64,000 nt of DNA, from NCBI RefSeq assembly GCF_000364445.2, contig NZ_CP043538.1, positions 6,467,302-6,531,301 on the forward strand. The letters are read 5' to 3'. Every line of letters begins with the position of its first letter. Positions within the stretch are counted from its first letter, which is position 1. The translations under genes and the position numbers were made by a program. Positions 8,756-17,250 of this stretch are shown here, one piece after another. This DNA is from Methylobacterium mesophilicum SR1.6/6. Its GTDB lineage: Bacteria; Pseudomonadota; Alphaproteobacteria; Rhizobiales; Beijerinckiaceae. The notes below the pieces were generated by a model that saw only the letters and a list, made by a program, of their open reading frames with translations, made no database searches and had not been told where the DNA came from.

Positions 8756-8962
8756 CTTTGAAACCAGAGCCGCGTTACCAAAGCGCCTCAACCCGCAGCG
8801 GCATCCACACCGCTCGTGCACTCTGGCCGCTTTACGCATCCAGATCTCGCAACCAATGATCGCGTCTGGCCGATCGCGGCTCGGCTACTTCGAGGCTCGA
8901 TTGGCACGCAAGCAGACCCCTGGTGCAACTCGGCGACCGGCTCATCGTGACCCGCGCCGCCG

Positions 8963-10840
8963 CTATCGGACGCCGATATCCGACCACCGCTGCGCATCCG
9001 CCAGCGATGACGCTGCCGCGAAGGCGTCGCGTGCTCTGACGCAGCCGACGAGGCGGCTGGAGGCGGCAGTCTCGACCACGGCGATCGTGGCGCGGTCGTC
9101 TGCTCGGAAAAGATCGATCGCATCCGCCACCGTGGCGGCATCCGTGATCGTACCAGCTGTGCCGTATACGAGATCGGCCGCGATGATCGGGAGGACTGGC
9201 CCTGCCACCGCGAGCTCAACCAGCACCGGGTCGATCAGGCCGATGAACGCGCCATCGGCTGCAAAAACGGCGGTGCCCCGTCCACCCGCCGATGAGACCG
9301 CCCGCAGCACGACTTCGAGCCCGGTATGTGCCTCGAGGGTGCACTTCGGCGGCCGCGCCAAGGTCTTGATTGAAATCGCCGCCAGCCGCGACACGTCCTG
9401 GCCACCGTCCAGGGCTAGACCCCTCTGCTGGAAGCGCCACGTGGCGAACGAGTATCCGAAGAGGCGTCCCGTGAGGAACGAGGCGACCGCCGCCCCGATC
9501 GCCACCACGACGGCCAGCTCGATCGATCCGCTCGTCTCCAGCACGAGGAAGATCATCGCCAACGGGCAGCCGATGATGCTGGCGCCGAGCGCCGCCATGC
9601 CGATCGCAGCGCATAGTGCGGGTGGGATTGGCGGCAGACCCAGCAGAGGCATCGCAGCGGCGAAGGATTGACCCGCCAGGGCTCCGATCAAGAGCGACGC
9701 GCTGAACAGGCCGCCGCGATAGCCGGCACCGAGGCTGATCGCCGAAGCCACGATCTTGGCCGCGAGGAGACCGAGGGCGGACAGGCCGACGATCCGCCCG
9801 TCGACCGTTTCACCGATGCCCGCATGGCCACTGCCCAGGACGCCTGGACAGGCCAGAGCGAGGAGACCGAGGGCGATCGCTCCCGCCAGGAACCGCGGCA
9901 CGGTCCAAGGCAGAAGTCGGCGCAGCCCTCGTTCCGTGCTCGAGGCCATCACCATCGTCGCGATGCCCAGAAGCGCGCAGATCGCACCGATGAGGGCGGC
10001 GAACAGGATATCGAGGCCCACCGTCGGCCCGAGGTGCAGGGGCGCGAAAGCGGCCGCGCCGCCACCCAGATGGCGTGCCAGGACGGCCCCCGCCGCGGCG
10101 GCGAGGCCGACAGGAGCCAGCATGCTGGGCCTGTATTCGCCGAGGACCAATTCGAACGCGTAGAGCGCGCCTGCCACCGGCGCGTCGTACGCTGCCCCGA
10201 TCGAGGCAGCCGCACCGGCACCGACGAGTAGCCGGATCTCGGAACGGGCCAGGCGCCGTCTCTGCCCCAGCACGCTCGCCAGGACGGCGCCGACCTGTGT
10301 CACCGCCGCCTCGATCCCGACGGAGGCGCCACTCCCGACGGACGTCAGGATCGGGCCCACCACCGATACGCCGTCGCGACCGGTCAGGATCCCGCCGCGC
10401 AGCGCATTGGCCTCGACGGCGTCAATCGGGGCTGGGCGCCCGCGCCGACGATCGAGCGCCTCGGCGGCTGCCGTCACCCCGGCGATGATCAGGCCGGCGG
10501 CGGCGAGTGCGAGCGTCACTCTGAATGCGTCGGTCGTCGAGAGATCCGGGATGGCGTGCTCGGCCACGAAGCCGAGGCTCGCGGCCTGGAGCCAGACAAC
10601 GAGCGCCTTGATCAAGACGACCAGGAGCCCCGCGACGAGGCCGACGGCGAGTGCGCAGGCAAGCACCCGATAGGAGCCGCTCGGCCGTCGGGCGAGGACC
10701 GGCCTGGAGGCAAGCGGCCGGGCCGGGGCAGTCGACCTCAATTCGGGTCGTTCGCGGGACGACTTCCGCTCGGCCGCGCCGTCCGTGGCCGCTGCGGCAG
10801 ACGATGTCGTCGCAGATACGCTCGACGCGACGCGATCCAT
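8963..10840 (-). CDS. ClC-family chloride channel / Cl-:H+ antiporter with CBS domains
   Basis: Inner-membrane ClC protein of about 625 residues from the ATG at 10840. After a low-complexity N-terminus the membrane domain begins with VLACALAVGLVAGLLVVLIKA. The chloride filter region reads GSGASVGIEAAVTQVGA, where the glutamate corresponds to the gating glutamate of the family, and GYRGGLFSASLLIGA matches the GxFxP-like third motif. About ten further hydrophobic segments follow. The C-terminal 140 residues (TLARPPKCTLEAHTGLEVVL to the end) look like a pair of CBS domains. Upstream in-frame sequence belongs to the antisense of the MFS gene and was excluded. It follows the MFS gene by 14 bp, so it is the last gene of the IclR-linked operon. 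Confidence 0.9.
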   Translation of the reverse strand: MDRVASSVSATTSSAAAATDGAAERKSSRERPELRSTAPARPLASRPVLARRPSGSYRVLACALAVGLVAGLLVVLIKALVVWLQAASLGFVAEHAIPDLSTTDAFRVTLALAAAGLIIAGVTAAAEALDRRRGRPAPIDAVEANALRGGILTGRDGVSVVGPILTSVGSGASVGIEAAVTQVGAVLASVLGQRRRLARSEIRLLVGAGAAASIGAAYDAPVAGALYAFELVLGEYRPSMLAPVGLAAAAGAVLARHLGGGAAAFAPLHLGPTVGLDILFAALIGAICALLGIATMVMASSTERGLRRLLPWTVPRFLAGAIALGLLALACPGVLGSGHAGIGETVDGRIVGLSALGLLAAKIVASAISLGAGYRGGLFSASLLIGALAGQSFAAAMPLLGLPPIPPALCAAIGMAALGASIIGCPLAMIFLVLETSGSIELAVVVAIGAAVASFLTGRLFGYSFATWRFQQRGLALDGGQDVSRLAAISIKTLARPPKCTLEAHTGLEVVLRAVSSAGGRGTAVFAADGAFIGLIDPVLVELAVAGPVLPIIAADLVYGTAGTITDAATVADAIDLFRADDRATIAVVETAASSRLVGCVRARDAFAAASSLADAQRWSDIGVR

Positions 10841-10854
10841 CCGCTGCCTCGGCC

Positions 10855-12180
10855 TCAGGTCGAGACCGGGTCGGCCACGATCGGACCAGCCACGCGACGG
10901 GACGGCAGGGTGAGAAGCGCCGTGGCGACACCGGCCAGCACGATCGCGGCGACGGCAGCGAGGCCGACATAGAGACTGCCGGTCTGGACCCGAAGGTAGC
11001 CGATGATGGTCGGACTGACGCCGCTGCCCATCGCGCCGACCATGCTGGCCAGCGCGATACCGCCCGCCGCGCCCCGGCCCTTCAGGTACGAGGTCGGGAT
11101 CGTCCAGTAGATCGAGAACACGGAGAAGTTGCCGATCGCCGCGAGCGTCAGGATGACGACCGTGGCCGCGGTATCGCCAGCCGCCAGCGGCAGGCAGAGG
11201 AACGCACCCGCGCCGAGCACGCCGCAGGCGGCGAAGTGCCAGCGTCGCTCCAGCGTCCGGTCGGAGTTGCGCCCGATCAGGATCATGGCGACGGCTGAGA
11301 CGGCCGAGAGGCCGCCGGTCAGCCACCCGATCGTCCCGAGGTTCGTCAGACCGGTGCCTTTCAACAGGGTCGGCGTCCAGAAGCTGACGGCGTTGGTGCC
11401 GCAATTCACCGCGAAGTTCATGAACGCCATCGCGTAGAGCAGCGGGTCGCGCAAGGCCTCGGCGAAGGAGTGCTTCTCGCCGGGGCCGCCCCTCGCGCGA
11501 TCCTCGCGCAGATCGCTTTCGAGCTGCGCCTTGTCGGTCTGGGCGAGCCACCGCGCGTCGGAGGGCTTATCATCGAGATACCAGTAGGCGACGAAGCCGA
11601 GGATCACCGCCGGGACGCCCTCCAGCAGGAACAGCCACTGCCAGCCACGCAGTCCCCAGACGTCGTTCAGGCCCTGCATGATCGTGCCGGAGATCGGGCC
11701 GCCGATGATGCCCGACAGCGGCACGCCCATCAGGAACAGACTGACGACGCGACCGCGGTAGCGGTTGGGGAACCAGTAGGTCAGATACAGCATGATGCCG
11801 GGGATGAAGCCGGCCTCCGCGGCGCCGAACAGGATTCGGACGAGGTAGAGGTGGCCGGCACTCTGAATGAACATCTGCGCGGCGGTGAGCAGTCCCCAAG
11901 CGATCATGATCCGCAGGAGTGTCTTGCGAACCCCGATCCGGGCGAGCATCAGGTTGCTGGGTATGTCGAATAGGCTGTAGGTGACGAAGAAGAGGCCCGT
12001 GGCCAGACCGTACTGTGCCTCGTTGAGGCCGAGGTCGTCCATGAACTGCAGCTTGGCGAAGCCGATGTTCACGCGGTCGATGTAGCAGATCAGATACAGG
12101 AGCAGCAGGAACGGGATCAGGCGCAGGATGATCCTGCGATAGACGGCCGCCTCGGGCGCGTCGTCGGCCACGAGTTTCAT
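10855..12180 (-). CDS. MFS transporter, ACS family
   Basis: A 441-residue, 12-helix anion:cation symporter, likely importing an organic acid that the neighbouring enzymes act upon. Helix 1 reads IPFLLLLYLICYIDRVNIGFA, followed by GLFFVTYSLFDIPSNLMLARIG and GAAEAGFIPGIMLYLTYWFPNRYRGR, which are diagnostic of the family. The start ATG at 12180 has GGGAGG upstream. It lies 36 bp after the CoA-transferase gene and 14 bp before the ClC gene, so it sits in the middle of a four-gene minus-strand operon. Phthalate, glucarate or tartrate-type substrates are typical for the family, but the substrate cannot be read from sequence. Confidence 0.92.
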   Translation of the reverse strand: MKLVADDAPEAAVYRRIILRLIPFLLLLYLICYIDRVNIGFAKLQFMDDLGLNEAQYGLATGLFFVTYSLFDIPSNLMLARIGVRKTLLRIMIAWGLLTAAQMFIQSAGHLYLVRILFGAAEAGFIPGIMLYLTYWFPNRYRGRVVSLFLMGVPLSGIIGGPISGTIMQGLNDVWGLRGWQWLFLLEGVPAVILGFVAYWYLDDKPSDARWLAQTDKAQLESDLREDRARGGPGEKHSFAEALRDPLLYAMAFMNFAVNCGTNAVSFWTPTLLKGTGLTNLGTIGWLTGGLSAVSAVAMILIGRNSDRTLERRWHFAACGVLGAGAFLCLPLAAGDTAATVVILTLAAIGNFSVFSIYWTIPTSYLKGRGAAGGIALASMVGAMGSGVSPTIIGYLRVQTGSLYVGLAAVAAIVLAGVATALLTLPSRRVAGPIVADPVST

Positions 12181-12216
12181 ATCTCATCCTCCCGTCGGAC
12201 GTGTTGTCTTCGTTCG

Positions 12217-13413
12217 TCAGATCACCTTGCGTTTCGCGAGGTCGGCGATCTCTTCGGCGGTGAGACCCAGTCGTTCGCCGTAGATCCGCCGGTTGTCGCG
12301 GCCCAGCCCGCCGCCGGCGCCTCGGACGGAACCGGGATCCCGGGTGAAGCGCGGGACCACGGCCTGCATCCGCACCGATCCGAAATCCTCGTCCGGAACC
12401 GGCACGATCGCCCCGCGAGCCTGGACCTGCGGATCGGCGAAGACCTGATCGATGCCGTAGATCGGCCCGATCACGCCGTGGTTCTCGCGGAACGCGGCCA
12501 GCACCTCATCGAGGATGTGATCGGCGCACCAATCTGAGAAGATGCGGTTCAGCTCACCCGCATGCTCGGTGCGCTGCCCATTCGTGGCGAAGCGCGGATC
12601 AGCGATGAGATCGGCGCGGCCGATGGCGCGGCAGTTGTTGGCCCAGATCGCGGCGGTCGATCCGGCCAACGTGACCCAGTGCCCGTCCCGGGTGCGGTAG
12701 ACGGCGGAAGGCGAGGAGTACTGGTTGCGGTTGCCCGAGCGCTCCCGCACCGCGCCGAGCTGATCGTACTCGATGGGCAGGAACTCTAGGACGCGCAGGA
12801 TCGACTCGGTCAGGGACAGATCGATCTCCTCGCCCGGGGCGTCCCGGTCGGCGGCGCGCTTCCAGAGGGCCGCCAGAACGCCGACCGCCCCGAACAGACC
12901 GCCGATGGCGTCGCCGAGCGGGTAGCCCGCGTGCATCGGCTCGCCGTCGGGCTCACCGGTGATGTAGGTCAGGCCCGCCATCGCCTCGAACACGCGGGCG
13001 AAGGCCGGGCGGTCCCGGTAGGGGCCGGTCTGCCCGAAGCCGGTCGTGCGCAGGATGACGAGGCGGGGCTGGATCTGCCAGAGGACTTCCTTGCTCAGGC
13101 CCCAGCGGTCGAGGGTGCCGGGCCTGAAGTTCTCGACCAGCACGTCGAAGTCGGGCAGCAGCCGCTTGAACAGGGCGACGCCTTCCGGCTGGCGAAGATC
13201 GAGGGTGACCAGATCCTTGCCGCGGTTGATCACCTTCCACCACAGCGATCGGCCATCCTTGAACGGCCCGAAGCCGCGGGCCCCGTCGCCCGCGCCCGGC
13301 ATCTCCACCTTCAGGACGTCGGCCCCGTAGTCGCCGAGCAGGGTCGCGGCGAAGGGTGCGGCGATGATGGTCGAGATGTCGAGGACGCGCAGTCCCTGGA
13401 GCGGCCCGGTCAT
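12217..13413 (-). CDS. CaiB/BaiF class III CoA-transferase
   Basis: A 398-residue class III CoA-transferase that moves CoA between a donor thioester and a carboxylic acid through an aspartyl-CoA intermediate. The N-terminus PLQGLRVLDISTIIAAPFAA and the segment LGDYGADVLKVEMPGAGD are typical. NRGKDLVTLDLR and VLVENFRPGTLDRWGL follow. The expected catalytic aspartate is Asp168 in AGYPLGDAIGG. The start overlaps the end of the acyl-CoA dehydrogenase gene by 4 bp, implying that the two act on the same compound: activation as a CoA ester followed by oxidation. The acid and the CoA donor are unknown. Confidence 0.95.
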   Translation of the reverse strand: MTGPLQGLRVLDISTIIAAPFAATLLGDYGADVLKVEMPGAGDGARGFGPFKDGRSLWWKVINRGKDLVTLDLRQPEGVALFKRLLPDFDVLVENFRPGTLDRWGLSKEVLWQIQPRLVILRTTGFGQTGPYRDRPAFARVFEAMAGLTYITGEPDGEPMHAGYPLGDAIGGLFGAVGVLAALWKRAADRDAPGEEIDLSLTESILRVLEFLPIEYDQLGAVRERSGNRNQYSSPSAVYRTRDGHWVTLAGSTAAIWANNCRAIGRADLIADPRFATNGQRTEHAGELNRIFSDWCADHILDEVLAAFRENHGVIGPIYGIDQVFADPQVQARGAIVPVPDEDFGSVRMQAVVPRFTRDPGSVRGAGGGLGRDNRRIYGERLGLTAEEIADLAKRKVI

Positions 13414-14567
13414 GCCGTCCTCCCGCGCAGCATCAGGCGCGCGATGTTGAGCAGATGGATCTGGCTGGTGCCCTCGTAGATCCGGAAGGCGCGCACGTCG
13501 CGGTAGAAGCGCTCGATCCCGCTGCCCTTGACGTAACCCTGGCCGCCGAAGATCTGCACGACGCGGTCAGCGACGCGGCCGCACATCTCCGTGGCGAAGT
13601 ACTTGCACAATGAGACATCCATCGCGACGTCCTCGCCACGGTCGCGCTTGCGCGCCGTCTCGAGGATCAGGGCACGGGCTGCCTCGATCTCGACCTTGCA
13701 CTCGGCGAGCATCGCCTGGACGAGCTGATGCTCGCCGATCGGTTTGCCCGCCTGGCGCCGCCCGGCGGCGTGATCGAGCGCATCGTCGAGCATGCGGATC
13801 GCGGGACCGGTGGCGAGCGCTGCCAGGTTGATGCGCTGCTTGTTGAGCGTCTTCATCATCGTGCGGAAGCCACCGCCGCGTTGGCCGAGGATGGCGCTGT
13901 CGGAGACGATGCAGTCGTCGAGGAAGACCTCGCCGATCGGTGCCCCTTCCTGACCCATCTTCGGCGTGGAACCGGAGGTGGAGAGGCCGGCGGTGTCGCG
14001 CTCCACGAGGAAGACGGTGATGGCGTCGGCGTTGCGCGCCGCGTCGGCTTCCGTCCGCACGAACACCGTGAACAGGTCGGCGATGGGCGCCAGGGTAATG
14101 TAGCGCTTGTGCCCGTTCAGCCGCCACCGGCCGTCGCCGATCGAGACGCCGGTCGCCTGCAGCGCTGAGGCATCGGAACCGGCCTCCGGCTCGGTGAGGG
14201 CCAAGGCTCCGGTGATCTCGCCCGACGCCAGCCGCGGCAGGTAAGCGGCCTTCTGGGCCTCGCTGCCATCCTGCACGAGCGACTCCGAGCCGATGCCCGT
14301 GTTGATCCCGACGCGGGCTCGGAACGCCACCGAGCAGCGCGAGAGTTCGATATTGGCGAGCGCCAGCTCCTCGGTGGTCAGCCCGGCGCCTCCGTAGGCT
14401 TCCGGGATCGACCACCCGAAGTAGCCGCGTCGGCGCATGTCGGCGACGAGCGCGTCGGGGATTGTATCCTCGCGCTCGACGAGGTCCTCGGCGGGCATCG
14501 CGACCGTGCGAACGAAGTCACGGACTTCGTCCAGGAACGCGCCGAAGCGCTCCGGATCCCGGATCAT
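13410..14567 (-). CDS. Acyl-CoA dehydrogenase
   Basis: FAD-dependent acyl-CoA dehydrogenase of 385 residues, introducing a 2,3-double bond into an acyl-CoA. Characteristic segments are RGYFGWSIPEAYGGAGLT, ALTEPEAGSDASALQATG (FAD and substrate region), DGRWRLNGHKRYIT, and the C-terminal QIFGGQGYVKGSGIERFYRD and IYEGTSQIHLLNIAR. The ATG at 14567 has GGAGGAG 6 bp upstream; the frame stays open further up but without family-like sequence. It overlaps the CoA-transferase gene by 4 bp. The catalytic glutamate of the family should lie in the C-terminal IYEGTSQ segment. Confidence 0.94.
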   Translation of the reverse strand: MIRDPERFGAFLDEVRDFVRTVAMPAEDLVEREDTIPDALVADMRRRGYFGWSIPEAYGGAGLTTEELALANIELSRCSVAFRARVGINTGIGSESLVQDGSEAQKAAYLPRLASGEITGALALTEPEAGSDASALQATGVSIGDGRWRLNGHKRYITLAPIADLFTVFVRTEADAARNADAITVFLVERDTAGLSTSGSTPKMGQEGAPIGEVFLDDCIVSDSAILGQRGGGFRTMMKTLNKQRINLAALATGPAIRMLDDALDHAAGRRQAGKPIGEHQLVQAMLAECKVEIEAARALILETARKRDRGEDVAMDVSLCKYFATEMCGRVADRVVQIFGGQGYVKGSGIERFYRDVRAFRIYEGTSQIHLLNIARLMLRGRTA

Positions 14568-14631
14568 CGTCTCCTCCCATGCTCTTATTTCGGGCTCGCG
14601 CTTCTGCCGCCCGCGTGCGGAAGCGGGCCGA

Positions 14632-15480
14632 TCAGCCGCTGCTTCGTCGCCGTTCGACCAGCATGCGGACATTCGCCGCCAGAGCGACCAGCCGGGGGCC
14701 GATCTCCTCCTCGAGCTGTTCGGGCCTCAGACGATAGGCTGGGAGCCCGCAGTTGATCGCGAAGGCGAAACCCGTCGTCGGATCGACGAAGAGCGGCACC
14801 GCAGCGGCGTGAATCTGCGCGACCCAGTCGCCCCGCGACACGCAGAATCCCCGTTCCGCGCAATCGCGGCGGGCCTGTTCGACGGCTGCCCCGAACCGAG
14901 CCCAGAGGTCTGGAGCCTCGCGCTCAAATTGACGTCGCAGGGCGAAGGCGGATTTGTCGTCAAGGAGCGACCACAGGGCGCGCCCCATCGCCGACCGCGG
15001 TAGTGGAATAGACGAACCGATATCGGGCGTATGGTGCAGGTTCTCCGTCGAGCGAGCGGTCTCGACGTAGATCATGTCCTGTCCGTATCGGATGCCGAGT
15101 GAAACAGTCCCACGCACTGAATCGGCGAAGTCTTGCATCGTCGGGCGCGCGATCTGTCGGAGCCCCATCTCCGCAAGTAGCGGATAAGCGAGCTTCAGGA
15201 CGCCGCCCCAAAGGCGATACTTCGCACCGCGAGGTTCGTAGGCGAGGTAACCTAACTCAGCCAGCGTCCTGGTCAGTCTGGCGACCGTAGGACGTGGAAG
15301 ACCAGTCCGCACGGCGATCTCGGCGTTGCCGAGGGCAGATCCGCCGGCACCGAATGCTTCCAGCACGACGAGCCCCTTGGCCAGAGTACGAGCGATCGAT
15401 GTGTCGCTTGCCGCCAGCGCGCCGGAGATTGGCTTGGAGAGGGGGACGACACTCATCGTGAAAGGATGAATGAGAACCAT
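14632..15480 (-). CDS. IclR-family transcriptional regulator
   Basis: A 282-residue IclR regulator. The N-terminal winged helix spans SIARTLAKGLVVLEAFG to TRTLAELGYLAYEP (about residues 28-85), with recognition helix text GLPRPTVARLTRTL. The C-terminal ligand-binding domain includes GIRYGQDMIYVETA, PLPRSAMGRALWSLL, RGFCVSRGDWVAQIHAAAVP and FAFAINCGLPAYRLRPEQL. An in-frame ATG at 15456 is an alternative start. It lies 65 bp upstream of the acyl-CoA dehydrogenase gene in the same direction and probably controls that operon. A matching inverted repeat lies 37-53 bp upstream of its start. Confidence 0.93.
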   Translation of the reverse strand: MVLIHPFTMSVVPLSKPISGALAASDTSIARTLAKGLVVLEAFGAGGSALGNAEIAVRTGLPRPTVARLTRTLAELGYLAYEPRGAKYRLWGGVLKLAYPLLAEMGLRQIARPTMQDFADSVRGTVSLGIRYGQDMIYVETARSTENLHHTPDIGSSIPLPRSAMGRALWSLLDDKSAFALRRQFEREAPDLWARFGAAVEQARRDCAERGFCVSRGDWVAQIHAAAVPLFVDPTTGFAFAINCGLPAYRLRPEQLEEEIGPRLVALAANVRMLVERRRSSG

Positions 15481-15516
15481 CGACCTATCAAGTTTATGGA
15501 CGGCGATACAAGAAAA

Positions 15517-15533
15517 TGTCCATTATGTGGACA
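15517..15533. promoter_or_regulatory. Candidate IclR operator
   Basis: TGTCCA-TTATG-TGGACA is a perfect 6-bp inverted repeat with a 5-bp spacer, placed 37-53 bp upstream of the IclR gene start. A related TATGGAC lies at 15495-15501. The form and position suit IclR autoregulation; binding is inferred. Confidence 0.5.
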
Positions 15534-15764
15534 GGCGATCGGGTGCTGTGCATTCCATCACGGCGCGGTGATGGAGGGGTGACGGGCAATTCACAAGTGT
15601 GGACGAGCGACGCGATCCGACGGGGTGCCCGGAGTCTGCACGAGCACGATTGATCGCGCTCGCAGTGACACGATGCGGCCGGATGTGGCCGAAAGCGGCC
15701 TGACTGCTTCGGATCACGACCTTTGGGAAACCGGACATCGAGGGCGGTTCACCCGTCAATCGAC

Positions 15765-17084
15765 CTACCTCGTGGGCGCGGTCTGGACAAAGATGGTGAG
15801 GATCGCGCCGAGCGCGGCGACGCCCCCGAGGGCGTATAGGCCGCCCGCGAAGCTATCAGTCGAGTCCTTGATCGCGCCGACGACGTAGGGGCCGATGACG
15901 CCCCCGATATTGCCGACCGCGTTGATGAAGGCGATCCCGCCCGCGGCGGCCGCGCCGGTGAGGAACAGGGGCGGGATCGGCCAGAAGCAGGGGACCATGG
16001 CCGTGTTGCCGATGGTCGCGATCGAGAGGGCGAGGATCGTCCACGGCGAGGCCCCGAGGAGGGCCGAACAGCCCAGGCCGACCGCCATCATTACGAAGGT
16101 CGCGAAGACGTGCCAGCGCCGCTCCTGCATGCGGTCGGAGCTGTAGGCGAGGGCGAGCATGCCGATCGCCCCCGCGACGAAAGGCACGGCGGAGAGCAGG
16201 GCGGTCGTCGTGGTCGAACCGCCGATCGTCCGCACCACCTGCGGCAGGAAGAAGGCTACGCCGTAGAGGCAGGTGGCCCGGCACAGCCACACCGCCGTGA
16301 GGAGAAGCACGCGGGCATCGCGCAGGCTCGCGACGAACGAGACGTGCTCGTCCTCCCCGGCCTGCCGGCGCTCGGCGGCGAGCTCGGCGCTCAGCCAGCG
16401 GCGCTCCGCCGGGCCAAGCCACCGCGCGTCGTCCGGCCGGTCGGTCAAGACCTTGAGGGTGGCGAAGCCCAGGACCACGGAGGGCAACCCCTCAATCAGG
16501 AAGAGCCACTGCCACCCCGCGAGACCGTGGACGCCGTGCATGGAGAGCAGCGGCGCCGCGAGGACCGCTCCGGCGGCCGTCGAGAGCGGCGTCGCGAGGC
16601 TCAGGACGGCTAGCACGCGCGCGCGATAGCTGCGCGGGAACCAGTAGGTCAGATAGAGGATCACGCCTGGGTAGAAGCCGGCCTCGGCCGCCCCAAGGAG
16701 AAGACGGACCGCGTAGTAGCTCCAGGGACCCGTGATGAAGGCCATGCCGGCGGCGAGCAGGCCCCAGGTGAACATGATCCGGGCGATCCAGATGCGCGCG
16801 CCAACGCGCTCCAGCACGAGGTTGCTCGGCACCTCCAGAGCCACGTAGCTGATGAAGAAGACGCTCGCGCCCCATCCGTAGACGGTGGCCGACAGACCGA
16901 GATCGGCGTTCATCGTGAGCGCCGCGAAGGAGACGTTCACGCGGTCGAGCTGCGCCATGAAGTAGAGCAGCGCCAGGAACGGCATCAGCCGCCACATCAC
17001 CCGGCGGACGACGGCCTTCCCCTGGACCGTTGCCGGATCGGCCTTGACCGAGGCCGCCAGGCCTGCCTCTACCACCGTCGCCAC
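15765..17084 (-). CDS. MFS transporter, ACS family
   Basis: A 439-residue, 12-helix transporter. Family marks are LMPFLALLYFMAQLDRVNVSFA, SVFFISYVALEVPSNLVLERVGAR, and GAAEAGFYPGVILYLTYWFPRSYRAR. The central cytoplasmic loop (DRPDDARWLGPAERRWLSAEL) is also typical. The ATG at 17084 starts the conserved text without excess. It lies 166 bp after the ferredoxin reductase gene on the same strand, so it is probably the last gene of the hydroxylase operon and a second importer alongside the unrelated-looking MFS gene at 21106. The substrate is presumably the compound attacked by the neighbouring enzymes. Confidence 0.92.
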   Translation of the reverse strand: MATVVEAGLAASVKADPATVQGKAVVRRVMWRLMPFLALLYFMAQLDRVNVSFAALTMNADLGLSATVYGWGASVFFISYVALEVPSNLVLERVGARIWIARIMFTWGLLAAGMAFITGPWSYYAVRLLLGAAEAGFYPGVILYLTYWFPRSYRARVLAVLSLATPLSTAAGAVLAAPLLSMHGVHGLAGWQWLFLIEGLPSVVLGFATLKVLTDRPDDARWLGPAERRWLSAELAAERRQAGEDEHVSFVASLRDARVLLLTAVWLCRATCLYGVAFFLPQVVRTIGGSTTTTALLSAVPFVAGAIGMLALAYSSDRMQERRWHVFATFVMMAVGLGCSALLGASPWTILALSIATIGNTAMVPCFWPIPPLFLTGAAAAGGIAFINAVGNIGGVIGPYVVGAIKDSTDSFAGGLYALGGVAALGAILTIFVQTAPTR

Positions 17085-17250
17085 AACGGTACTCCCGGAC
17101 GCCTGCTACTCACGACGACCACTCCGACGATCACAGCGAACGACGATCGTTTCGATCCAAGGAGACACCTGACACCGGGCGAGGTCCGTCCGGGTCCAGT
17201 GCTATCGGGCGGGTCATCACATTGCTCCTGCGGCGTGACGGCCCCCGACA

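Noticed and set aside
8736..9671. Plus-strand frame of 311 codons downstream of the 8679 promoter
   Set aside because: It is antisense to the ClC gene, rich in Ala/Arg/Ser and without a domain, so the promoter has no protein-coding target.
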